NCBI RefSeq assembly: GCF_000701905.1
Contig: NZ_JNKC01000012.1
Coordinates: 1-64,000, forward strand
Reading direction: 5' to 3'
Source: Proteiniclasticum ruminis DSM 24773
GTDB lineage: Bacteria > Bacillota > Clostridia > Clostridiales > Clostridiaceae
Length of the DNA: 64,000 nt
The stretch's first letter is position 1. Every line of letters starts with the position of its first letter. The notes beneath the pieces are model-generated. The model did no database searches, was not told the DNA's origin, and saw only the letters and a list, made by a program, of their open reading frames with translations. The translations under genes were made by a program, and so were the position numbers. This document shows, piece after piece, positions 42,917-50,718 of this stretch.

Positions 42917-45187
42917 TTACTTATTAGAATTCTTATAGTAGTTAATCAGAGAGCCATCGAGTAGTATCGAACGTTCGTCTCTGGTGAGGTACCCAAAACT
43001 AAGAGTCGTTGGCTTCACCTGTCCCTCTTTCAGAACATAGGCTGTAACTTCCGATCCATCTGATTCCAATGCTTCTCGAATATCCTTTACCAGTATCCAT
43101 GCACCAAGCGATATATCGCTGTAGTTCCCAATTTCAAAAGGAACCATCCCCCAGTTGATGCAGTTGGAGCGGTATCTTTTTGTGGCGTACTCACACGCAA
43201 TATTCGCTGAAGCACCCAGCACTCTCTGGCAGCTTGCTGCTTGCTCTCGGGCAGATCCATCGCCTGGCTTCACAGCAAATATTGTAGATCCAACAACAGT
43301 ATCTTCAGGGGATACCTCAGTTACTTCAGCAAAAGACTGATACACTACCGTCACTTCATCTGAAAGAACGGATTCTTTTTTACGTTTCTGTTCTATTGCA
43401 CTGATTTCTTTGGCCCTATGAACATAACCCGGGTCCTTCCGGGATAAAGTGAACTCTGCCAGCCGAATCGGATTGGACCGGTAGGACGAGGTTTCTCCAG
43501 AAGGAATCAGTTCATCCGTTGTCGTTACATCATCCTCAATGAAGGATACAACTTTGAGCAGAAGATCCTTTGAAAGCTCTGGAAACTCTGGCCAGTCTTT
43601 GATGTTCGGCCCAAACTGCAGAATCTCTCTGGAGTCCCCTTTCCCTGATGCATCCAGAACACGATGCTCATATACGCCTTTATTGAAGTAATAAACAGGT
43701 GTATGATAGTCAGTTGAGATTTCAGAGGCAGCTGTCAGTTTTCCACCGTTCACTGCAGTGGCAGCAATGGATCTTGCGTCCATAAGTGCTACTCCAGCCA
43801 TCTGACCTTCTCCAGGTTTACTGCCTTCACGGTTAGGGAAATTACGAGTTGTATGCCGTATAGACAGTTCCCCGTGCGCTGGGGTATCCCCTGCACCAAA
43901 ACAAGGTCCACAAAAGCTCTCTCTGATGATTGCTCCGGCTGAAGCCATGTCTACAAGTGCTCCATTTTTTGCCAGCTCCACATAAGTTGGCATGCTTCCA
44001 GGGTAAATACTCAGGCTAAAGGCCCCGTTCCCCGTACTCTGACCTCTCACAATGTCTGCTACAGCCATCAGGTTATCAAATGTTCCACCTGAGCAGCCTG
44101 CAACGATTCCCTGGTCCACATAGATTTCTCCGTCCTTATGGATTTTACTCATGAGATCCAGCTTTACTCCTTGCCCCTCAAAAGACTTATTTGCTTCCAT
44201 TTCCGCCAGGGCAAGAATTTCCTGCGGATTTTCCTTCAGCGAACGGATCGTGAAGACATTGCTTGGATGCATGGGCAGCGCAATCGAACACTCAATTAAA
44301 GAAAGATCCACGGTGATGCAGCCATCATAATAGGCAACCGCATCTGGTTTCATCTGTTTATAATCATGAAGTCTTCCATGGATGGCCAGATAATCCCTGG
44401 TCTTAGTATCTGTCGTCCAGATGGAAGACCAGCAGGTCGTCTCCGTTGTCATGACATCTATGCTATTGCGGTACTCTACGGGTAGATGATCCACACCTGG
44501 TCCCACAAACTCCATGACTTTATTTTTCACATAACCGTTTTTAAATACTTTTCCAATGATTGAGAGTGCCACATCCTGTGGTCCTACCCCATAACCAGGC
44601 TTACCTTTCAGATATACGAGAATCACTTCAGGATATCGGATATCATATGTTCTACCCACAAGCTGCTTCGCAAGTTCTCCACCGCCTTCACCTACCGCCA
44701 AGGTGCCTAATGCCCCATATCTTGTATGAGAGTCGCTTCCCAGAATCATCTTTCCGCACCCTGCCATCATTTCCCGATTATAAGAGTGGATCACAGCCAT
44801 ATTGGTCGGCACATAAATGCCTCCATATTTTTTAGCTGCAGAAAGTGCAAACATATGGTCATCCTCATTGATGGTTCCACCGACAGCACAAAGACTGTTA
44901 TGACAGTTTGTAAGGACATATGGCATCGGAAACTCTTTCATCCCGGATGCTCTTGCAGTTTGGATAATCCCCACATAGGTGATGTCGTGGCTCGTCATGG
45001 AGTCAAACTTCAGTTTCAGATTTTCCATATTCTCCACGGTATTATGGGCTTTGATGATTCCATAGGTCATGGTCCCTCTTCTACCCGTCTCCTTGGTTTC
45101 CGATAGTCCGAGCCTCCCAGCTTCCTCTTCATTTACGATTTCCCTATTGTTGAGGAGATAGACTCCATTTTCACTAAGCTGTATCAT
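42917..45187 (-). CDS. Aconitase-superfamily hydratase, YbhJ-like (copy 1)
   Basis: A 756-residue protein of the aconitase superfamily, resembling E. coli YbhJ rather than housekeeping aconitases. The [4Fe-4S] ligands are Cys365 (VAGCSGG) and Cys426/Cys429 (CGPC). [14 protein letters not shown] (149-162) and the GDGSAREQA segment (642-650) are the substrate-site loops; the latter differs from the GSSREH of true aconitases (Ser to Ala, His to Gln). The enzyme should reversibly hydrate/dehydrate a C5-C7 di- or tricarboxylate; the substrate is unknown. Its start overlaps the aconitase stop by four bases (ATGA), so the two are translationally coupled. A paralogue lies at 50719-52920. Confidence 0.85.
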   Translation of the reverse strand: MIQLSENGVYLLNNREIVNEEEAGRLGLSETKETGRRGTMTYGIIKAHNTVENMENLKLKFDSMTSHDITYVGIIQTARASGMKEFPMPYVLTNCHNSLCAVGGTINEDDHMFALSAAKKYGGIYVPTNMAVIHSYNREMMAGCGKMILGSDSHTRYGALGTLAVGEGGGELAKQLVGRTYDIRYPEVILVYLKGKPGYGVGPQDVALSIIGKVFKNGYVKNKVMEFVGPGVDHLPVEYRNSIDVMTTETTCWSSIWTTDTKTRDYLAIHGRLHDYKQMKPDAVAYYDGCITVDLSLIECSIALPMHPSNVFTIRSLKENPQEILALAEMEANKSFEGQGVKLDLMSKIHKDGEIYVDQGIVAGCSGGTFDNLMAVADIVRGQSTGNGAFSLSIYPGSMPTYVELAKNGALVDMASAGAIIRESFCGPCFGAGDTPAHGELSIRHTTRNFPNREGSKPGEGQMAGVALMDARSIAATAVNGGKLTAASEISTDYHTPVYYFNKGVYEHRVLDASGKGDSREILQFGPNIKDWPEFPELSKDLLLKVVSFIEDDVTTTDELIPSGETSSYRSNPIRLAEFTLSRKDPGYVHRAKEISAIEQKRKKESVLSDEVTVVYQSFAEVTEVSPEDTVVGSTIFAVKPGDGSAREQAASCQRVLGASANIACEYATKRYRSNCINWGMVPFEIGNYSDISLGAWILVKDIREALESDGSEVTAYVLKEGQVKPTTLSFGYLTRDERSILLDGSLINYYKNSNK

Positions 45188-47136
45188 TTATCTCTCTCCT
45201 CCAGACTCTTCTTTAAGTGTGAAAGCTGACCGCCCGACAATAAAATCTCCACTTCATCATCTGAAATATCCAGAATACCTGAAATGATCTGTCCATTGGT
45301 TTTATTGAGAAGGTGTACTTCTCTTTGAGGAATGGCTTCAGCAAAACCACTAATCTCTATCTCATCACCTACACTGATTTTTTCATAATCCGCAGGATTC
45401 TTAAAAAACATGGGAATCACACCATGATTGATGAGATTGTTTTTATGGATTCTAGCAATGGATTTTGCCAGCACAATTTTCACACCCAGATACATTGGGG
45501 TAATCGCCGCATGTTCTCTACTGGATCCTTGCCCGTAATTCTCTCCCCCGACAATGATTGATGTTCCCATCTCTTTTGCGCGCTTCACAAAATCTTTGTC
45601 ATATCTAGAATAGGCATACTCTGCAATCAGTGGAATGTTGCTTCTCATGGAACTGAGCTCCGCACTTGCCGGCGTGATATCATCTGTAGAAATATTGTCA
45701 CCTGCCTTCAGACTGACCTGGGCTTTCAAAAAGCTTCCCGGAGGTGTGTTGATTGGCAAGGGCTTGATATTGGGTCCACGGACTATAGAAATATCACTGG
45801 TATCCATGAGAGGTGTGATGAACATAGAGTCATCCACAGGATACACCCTAGGTTCCCTCACCTTGCTTAAAAGTTCCACATTCTCCATCACTTCATCCGG
45901 CGAAGTGATATATTCTGTAACTGCTGTGGCTGCAGCAACTTCCGGACTTACGAGGTAAAGATATGCATCCGCGGTGCCACCTCTCCCCCTAAAATTACGG
46001 TTGCTTGTCCTCACTGAGATTCCCCCTGTGGAGGGCGCTTGTCCTATTCCACAACAGGCTCCGCAGGCGATTTCAGTGATTCTCGCTCCAGCATCCACCA
46101 AATCACTTATGATTCCTTCTTGTAGAAGAAGTTTGAAGTTCTGCCGGGTGCTTACAGAAATGGTGAGACTTACATCTTCATGGACTTTCTTACCTTTTAA
46201 TACGAGTGCAGCTTTTTTGATATCAGCATAGGATGCATTGGTACAGCTTCCAATATAAACCTGCTGAACGGGTTTTCTCTCCACATCCTTTACTTTCACA
46301 ACAAGATCTGGCTGGTGAGGCAACGCAACCAATGGTTCCAAAAGAGTCAGGTCAATTTCGACTTTCTCGTCATACTCTGCACCTTCATCCGCCTTAACTG
46401 ACACAAACTCCTTTTCTCTATTCTGCGCTTGAAAGAATTCTCTAGTCACTTCATCCGCAGGGAATATGCCGGATGTAGCCCCAAGCTCTGCACACATATT
46501 GGTGATGGTAGCTCTCTCTGGTATTTCCAGCGTCTCTACGCCCGGTCCTGTAAACTCATACACTCTCCCAAGACCACCTTTTACGCTATACCTTCTCAGC
46601 ATCTCAAGAATAATGTCTTTTGCTGCTGAACCGGCAGGTAGTTTTCCTGTGAGATGAACATTCACAACCATAGGCATCCGTAGCCTGAGTGGTACACCAG
46701 CCATGGCTGTGGCTGCATCCATACCACCTCCCCCAATGCCCAGCATCCCGATGGCACCGGCAGTGGTTGTATGACTGTCTGTCCCCAGTATTGTCTTACC
46801 CGGGATGCCAAATCTGGCATAATGAAGGGAGTGGCAGATTCCATTTCCCGGTCTTGAGAGATACAGTCCGAACTTCTTGGCAATGGACTGAAGGTAGATA
46901 TGATCATCAGGCGTTTTATTATCCACATATAGCAGATTATGATCCAGATAACTCACAGATTTCTCTGTCCGAACTCTTGGCAGTTCCAGAGCTTCAAAAG
47001 CCAAATACCCCATTACCGCTGTAATATCATGGGTGAGTGTTTGATCCATTTTCAGGTAGATTTCATCTCCTGCTTTAGGAGAGTGAAGCTCAGACAAATG
47101 GGCCTCTATGATTTTCCTCGTTATGTTCTTTGCCAT
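45184..47136 (-). CDS. acn: Aconitate hydratase
   Basis: A 650-residue single-chain aconitase interconverting citrate, cis-aconitate and isocitrate. Cluster ligands are Cys298 ([11 protein letters not shown]), Cys358 and Cys361 (ACGACCGIG); [14 protein letters not shown] (117-130) and [11 protein letters not shown] near residue 540 complete the active site. It is the short clostridial/mitochondrial-like class (about 640-650 residues). The start is the ATG at 47136, after AAGGAGAA; the frame is open a further 32 codons without a better signal, and a neighbouring ATG three codons up is too close to the ribosome binding site. It heads a two-gene operon divergent from the LysR gene. Confidence 0.93.
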   Translation of the reverse strand: MAKNITRKIIEAHLSELHSPKAGDEIYLKMDQTLTHDITAVMGYLAFEALELPRVRTEKSVSYLDHNLLYVDNKTPDDHIYLQSIAKKFGLYLSRPGNGICHSLHYARFGIPGKTILGTDSHTTTAGAIGMLGIGGGGMDAATAMAGVPLRLRMPMVVNVHLTGKLPAGSAAKDIILEMLRRYSVKGGLGRVYEFTGPGVETLEIPERATITNMCAELGATSGIFPADEVTREFFQAQNREKEFVSVKADEGAEYDEKVEIDLTLLEPLVALPHQPDLVVKVKDVERKPVQQVYIGSCTNASYADIKKAALVLKGKKVHEDVSLTISVSTRQNFKLLLQEGIISDLVDAGARITEIACGACCGIGQAPSTGGISVRTSNRNFRGRGGTADAYLYLVSPEVAAATAVTEYITSPDEVMENVELLSKVREPRVYPVDDSMFITPLMDTSDISIVRGPNIKPLPINTPPGSFLKAQVSLKAGDNISTDDITPASAELSSMRSNIPLIAEYAYSRYDKDFVKRAKEMGTSIIVGGENYGQGSSREHAAITPMYLGVKIVLAKSIARIHKNNLINHGVIPMFFKNPADYEKISVGDEIEISGFAEAIPQREVHLLNKTNGQIISGILDISDDEVEILLSGGQLSHLKKSLEERDK

Positions 47137-47219
47137 GGTTGACATTTCTCCTTCCAACCTTCTTTTTGTTATAGATTTATCATACCTGTTGATTCTAGTG
47201 CTGTAAAATGCATTGTTTA

Positions 47220-47283
47220 TTATGGTTATCATAAGCGAAAGTATATGAGGACTTGATTATATTCCAAATAATCGTTATGGTTA
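47220..47283. promoter_or_regulatory. Candidate LysR binding sites in the divergent region
   Basis: TTATG-N5-CATAA (47220-47234) is an inverted repeat of the T-N11-A LysR type. TTATGGTTA occurs again as a direct repeat at 47275-47283. Both lie between acn and the LysR gene. A related CATAA-N8-TTATG occurs before the IDH-like gene (48227-48244). Confidence 0.45.
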
Positions 47284-47308
47284 AACAAAAGATGAAAGGA
47301 GTTCTCCT

Positions 47309-48223
47309 ATGGATTTTAGACAGCTCCAATACGTACTTGCTGTGGCGGAAGAACGAAGTATCACAAAGGCTGCTCAAAGTCTTTATGTTTCACAGCCTGC
47401 TATGAGTCATTACATTCAGAAAACGGAGGAGGAACTGGGTGTTCTTCTCTTTGACCGCACCACCACCCCACTGTCATTGACATATGCCGGCGAAGAATAT
47501 GTGAAAAGTGCCCGTATCATATTGGAAATTCACAGTGATCTCTTGAAAAAGCTCCGGGATATCGGTGGCAATCTTCAGGGAAGACTTCATCTCGGTATGC
47601 CGAAGGACCGAGCCGCCTTCATGCTGCCACTGATCCTGCCAGTGTTTAAACAGAAGTACCCCAGGATAGAGGTGGAGATTACAACGGATCATGGGGACAA
47701 TTTGAAGGAGCTTCTGGAAAAAGGCAGAATTGATTTCATGATTCTTCCATTTTTTCTAAAAGAACCTCAATTTGAAACCTATAAAATCCATGAGGAAAGA
47801 CTGCTTCTTGTGGCTAAAAAAGGAGTGCTACCTGAAGATGCTTTTTTAAGCCCCCATCAGGTTGATTTGAAAAAATTAAAAGATGAGCATTTTCTTCTGT
47901 TGAAAAGTGATCATGTATCAAGAAAGGCAACGGATCTTCTCTTCAGAACACTGAAAATGAAACCGGAAAGAATCACAACCCTAACCAGCAGCAGTATGAC
48001 CTACCGTATGGCTTCCAAGGGATTCGGTATCGCAATTATTCCTGAAATGACCACCAAACTGGTAAAACTGGAAGACCCCGTTGATATCTTAGAGCTCACA
48101 GGAAATCCTGTCACATGGGATGTTATGGCTGTGTTTCGAAAAGAACAGTATATTGGTCAGGTGGAGAAGGATTTCTTCTCCATTGCCTCTAAAGTATACA
48201 CGGATTTGCAAAAAGATTCCTAA
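47309..48223 (+). CDS. LysR-family transcriptional regulator
   Basis: A 304-residue LysR regulator. The N-terminal helix-turn-helix (about 1-60) reads MDFRQLQYVLAVAEERSITK and SLYVSQPAMSHYI; the C-terminal effector-binding domain (about 90-300) is of the CysB/CitR type that binds small carboxylates in relatives. AAAGGAG precedes ATG. It is transcribed away from acn and toward the IDH-like operon, and operator-like repeats lie on both sides, so it probably controls both. The placement mirrors ybhD beside ybhH/ybhJ in E. coli. Confidence 0.92.
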   Translation: MDFRQLQYVLAVAEERSITKAAQSLYVSQPAMSHYIQKTEEELGVLLFDRTTTPLSLTYAGEEYVKSARIILEIHSDLLKKLRDIGGNLQGRLHLGMPKDRAAFMLPLILPVFKQKYPRIEVEITTDHGDNLKELLEKGRIDFMILPFFLKEPQFETYKIHEERLLLVAKKGVLPEDAFLSPHQVDLKKLKDEHFLLLKSDHVSRKATDLLFRTLKMKPERITTLTSSSMTYRMASKGFGIAIIPEMTTKLVKLEDPVDILELTGNPVTWDVMAVFRKEQYIGQVEKDFFSIASKVYTDLQKDS

Positions 48224-48226
48224 TGT

Positions 48227-48295
48227 CATAACCTAATGCTTATGCCTTACATGTACAGATAAGTATTGTACATAAAAAAAACTATCCTCTATGAT
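48227..48295 (+). promoter_or_regulatory. Promoter region of the IDH-like/PrpF-like/hydratase operon
   Basis: -35 TTGTAC (48266-48271), 18-bp spacer, -10 TATGAT (48290-48295). A perfect inverted repeat ATGTACA-N9-TGTACAT (48251-48273) overlaps the -35, and CATAA-N8-TTATG (48227-48244) lies upstream where a LysR activator would bind. Confidence 0.6.
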
Positions 48296-48354
48296 AAAAC
48301 TATGACAAAGTTACGAAGTGCTGCTACGATTAAGATTTATTCAGGAGGATTGTC

Positions 48355-49536
48355 ATGAACAGAGAAGCCCTTGACTCAGCAAAAGAACAGTTTGAAAAGC
48401 TCATTACCGAAGAGCTCGCAAGAATTGAGCGCATGAAGACCACGGAAGAACACATCGACTTCACAAAACTGGATACCATCAGAATCGGAATCCTACCCGG
48501 AGATGGCATCGGACCGATTATCACAAAAGAAGCCTTGAGAGTACTCGAATTTCTCTTGGAGAACGAGATCCATGCGGGAAAAATCGAAATTAAACTCATT
48601 GAAGGCATGACCATTGAACGCCGTGCTGCACTGATGCAAAGTCTTCCGGATGATGTGATGGAAGAGGTGAAAAGATGTCATGTTCTTCTGAAAGGACCCA
48701 TGGTTACGCCAAGAACATCTGATCCTTGGCCAAATCTCGTGAGTCCAAACAGCCTGCTGCGCAGAGGGCTAGAACTCTATGCTGCTGTCAGACCCATAAA
48801 GATTCCGGAAAAAGGCATTGACTGGACATTTTTCCGTGAAAATATTGAGGGGGAATACATCTGGGGCAATAAAGGCATCCGGGTGAACGAAGATCTGGCC
48901 ATCGACTTCAAGATAGCCACCAAACCAGGTGTGCAGAGAATTGCCAGAGCAGCATTTGAATTTGCCAGAAAAAACGGAAAGAAAAATATCACCATCATTA
49001 CAAAAGCAAATATTGTAAAACTCACAGACGGAAGCTTCATTGAAGGCATCCGGGAAGTGGGAAAAGAGTATCCGGATATTGACATCCAGGAAAGACTGGT
49101 GGATGCCATGTCTGCAAAAATGATGGACCCTGAGTTCACCAAAGGTTGCGAAATCTTTATCCTGCCAAACCTTTATGGCGATATCGTTACAGATGTGGCT
49201 GCTGAGCACCAGGGTGGGCTGGGTACTGCATCCAGTTCTAATCTTGGTGACCGGTATGCTTTATTTGAAGCCATCCATGGAACTGCACCTTTTCTTATAA
49301 ACAATCACCGAGGGCAGTATGCGGATCCATCTAGCGTCATTCGTGCTGCAGGGATGCTCGTCGCCCACATCGGTTTCAAAGAAAAAAAGCTTCTTCTTGA
49401 CGAAGCCTTTGACATATGTACCCTAAAAGAACGTAACGTGGTGATTACTACAGACAAGGATGGTGCCACAGCAGAGGAGTTCACAACGTATCTCCTGGAA
49501 ACAATGAAGAATCTTAAGGAAGGTGCTGAGAAATGA
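48355..49536 (+). CDS. Isocitrate/isopropylmalate dehydrogenase family protein, IDH-like
   Basis: A 393-residue beta-decarboxylating dehydrogenase. Seen: GILPGDGIGP (45-54), SPNSLLRRGLELYAAVRP (130-147, substrate Arg residues), RENIEGEY (161-168), the catalytic Lys in TKANI (216-220) and metal Asp residues in NLYGDIVTD (272-280). Closest in pattern to NAD-type isocitrate dehydrogenases. Two oddities: a roughly 35-residue N-terminal extension, and a cofactor loop reading HGTAPF...YADPSS (308-326), where the usual Asp (NAD) or Lys-Tyr (NADP) is replaced by Phe-Leu and about two residues are inserted. It overlaps the PrpF-like gene by four bases. Isocitrate is the likely but unproven substrate. 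Confidence 0.82.
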   Translation: MNREALDSAKEQFEKLITEELARIERMKTTEEHIDFTKLDTIRIGILPGDGIGPIITKEALRVLEFLLENEIHAGKIEIKLIEGMTIERRAALMQSLPDDVMEEVKRCHVLLKGPMVTPRTSDPWPNLVSPNSLLRRGLELYAAVRPIKIPEKGIDWTFFRENIEGEYIWGNKGIRVNEDLAIDFKIATKPGVQRIARAAFEFARKNGKKNITIITKANIVKLTDGSFIEGIREVGKEYPDIDIQERLVDAMSAKMMDPEFTKGCEIFILPNLYGDIVTDVAAEHQGGLGTASSSNLGDRYALFEAIHGTAPFLINNHRGQYADPSSVIRAAGMLVAHIGFKEKKLLLDEAFDICTLKERNVVITTDKDGATAEEFTTYLLETMKNLKEGAEK

Positions 49537-50663
49537 GAAAATTCCCTTCTGTCTATATGAGAGGCGGTACAAGCAAAGGATTGATGTTTAAGAAAGAAGA
49601 CCTTCCTGAAGATCGCTCCCAGTGGGACAAGATTTTTCTTCAATGCATGGGAAATCCTGATCCAAAACAGATTGATGGATTAGGTGGTACCGTCTCAAGC
49701 AACAATAAAATTGTCATTGTCTCAAAAAGCGAGAACCCGGATATTGATGTGGAGTATCTGGTGGGTCAGGTCATCGTTGGAAAAGAGCAGGTGGATTTCA
49801 AGTCCAACTGCGGGAATATGACGGCTGCAGTAGCTCCATTTGCCATCGAAGAAGGTCTTGTAAAAACAACCGATCCGGTGACCTATGTGAAGATGCTGAA
49901 TCTGAATACCAATAAAGTCATTGAAATCAGTGTGCCAGTGAAAAACGGACAGTTTGTCAATGACGGCGATGCCACCATCGCCGGCGTAGACGGCACCTGT
50001 TCAAAACTCATGGTGAACTTCCTGGATCCTGCCGGCGCGAAAACTGGAGTTCTTCTGCCTACTGGAAATACAACAGATCTCTTTGATCTTGGCCAGGGAA
50101 AAGTCCTGGAAGTAAGCTTATGTGATGTGTCCAATCCCATGGTTATGGTTCGAGCTGAGGATGTGGGATTTACAGGCACTGAAAGTCCAGAGGAAGTGAA
50201 CAGCAATCAGGAAGCCATGGCTCTGCTGGAAATGATCCGTGGTACTGCAGCCGTGAAGATGGGCTTCGCCAAAGACCTGGAGGACGCAAAAACCAACTCT
50301 CCCGCTGTACCAAAGGTTGGATTTTTTTCAAAGCCAGCAACATTCATCGACTTATCCGGAAAAAGTATACAAGAACAGGACATGGACATTCTTGTTCGAA
50401 TTATCAGTGTGTTCAAGTGCCACAAAGCATGTCCGCTCACAAGTGCAAGCTCTATTTCCGTTTTACTGAAACTAAAAAACACCCTTCTTTCAAAAGAATT
50501 AGGGATCAGTAAGGAGAAAGAAGTCCGTATAGGTCATCCCAGCGGGATCATGACAGCAGAACCGCATATATCGGAAAACGGTGATGATATTCATGTAACG
50601 GGAGTAGCAATTCTCAGAACAGCTCGCCGCATCATGGATGGCACGGTCTACATTAAGGAATAG
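49533..50663 (+). CDS. PrpF/YbhH-family isomerase
   Basis: A 376-residue member of the PrpF family (diaminopimelate-epimerase fold). It starts with RGGTSKGLMF (about 11-20), has the active-site Cys in KSNCGNMTAAVAPFA (about 92), a second half with AGVDGTCSKLMVNFLDPAG, and a C-terminal GHPSGIMTAEPHI. Known family activities are isomerisation or tautomerisation of unsaturated tricarboxylates: 2-methylaconitate (PrpF), 4-oxalomesaconate (GalD) and aconitate. Its start overlaps the IDH-like stop (ATGA). Together with the YbhJ-like hydratase downstream it recalls the E. coli ybhH-ybhJ pair, whose function is unknown to me. Confidence 0.88.
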   Translation: MRKFPSVYMRGGTSKGLMFKKEDLPEDRSQWDKIFLQCMGNPDPKQIDGLGGTVSSNNKIVIVSKSENPDIDVEYLVGQVIVGKEQVDFKSNCGNMTAAVAPFAIEEGLVKTTDPVTYVKMLNLNTNKVIEISVPVKNGQFVNDGDATIAGVDGTCSKLMVNFLDPAGAKTGVLLPTGNTTDLFDLGQGKVLEVSLCDVSNPMVMVRAEDVGFTGTESPEEVNSNQEAMALLEMIRGTAAVKMGFAKDLEDAKTNSPAVPKVGFFSKPATFIDLSGKSIQEQDMDILVRIISVFKCHKACPLTSASSISVLLKLKNTLLSKELGISKEKEVRIGHPSGIMTAEPHISENGDDIHVTGVAILRTARRIMDGTVYIKE

Positions 50664-50672
50664 AGAAAACAC

Positions 50673-50705
50673 GAAAGAGCACCGTTCTGTATACGGTGCT
50701 CTTTC
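50673..50705 (+). promoter_or_regulatory. Strong intercistronic hairpin before the second hydratase
   Basis: A perfect 13-bp stem GAAAGAGCACCGT / ACGGTGCTCTTTC with loop TCTGTAT, just after the PrpF-like stop and immediately before the AAAAGGAG of the hydratase gene. There is no T run, so it is unlikely to be a simple terminator. It may set the relative level or stability of the downstream message. Confidence 0.7.
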
Positions 50706-50718
50706 AAAAGGAGTGCAT

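Noticed and set aside
45184-47136. LeuC/homoaconitase large subunit
   Set aside because: The protein also contains the C-terminal swivel domain with GSSREH in one chain, so it is a full-length aconitase.
48355-49536. Tartrate dehydrogenase or 3-isopropylmalate dehydrogenase
   Set aside because: The RENIEGEY and TKANI motifs and the neighbouring aconitase favour an isocitrate-type enzyme; no leu genes are near.
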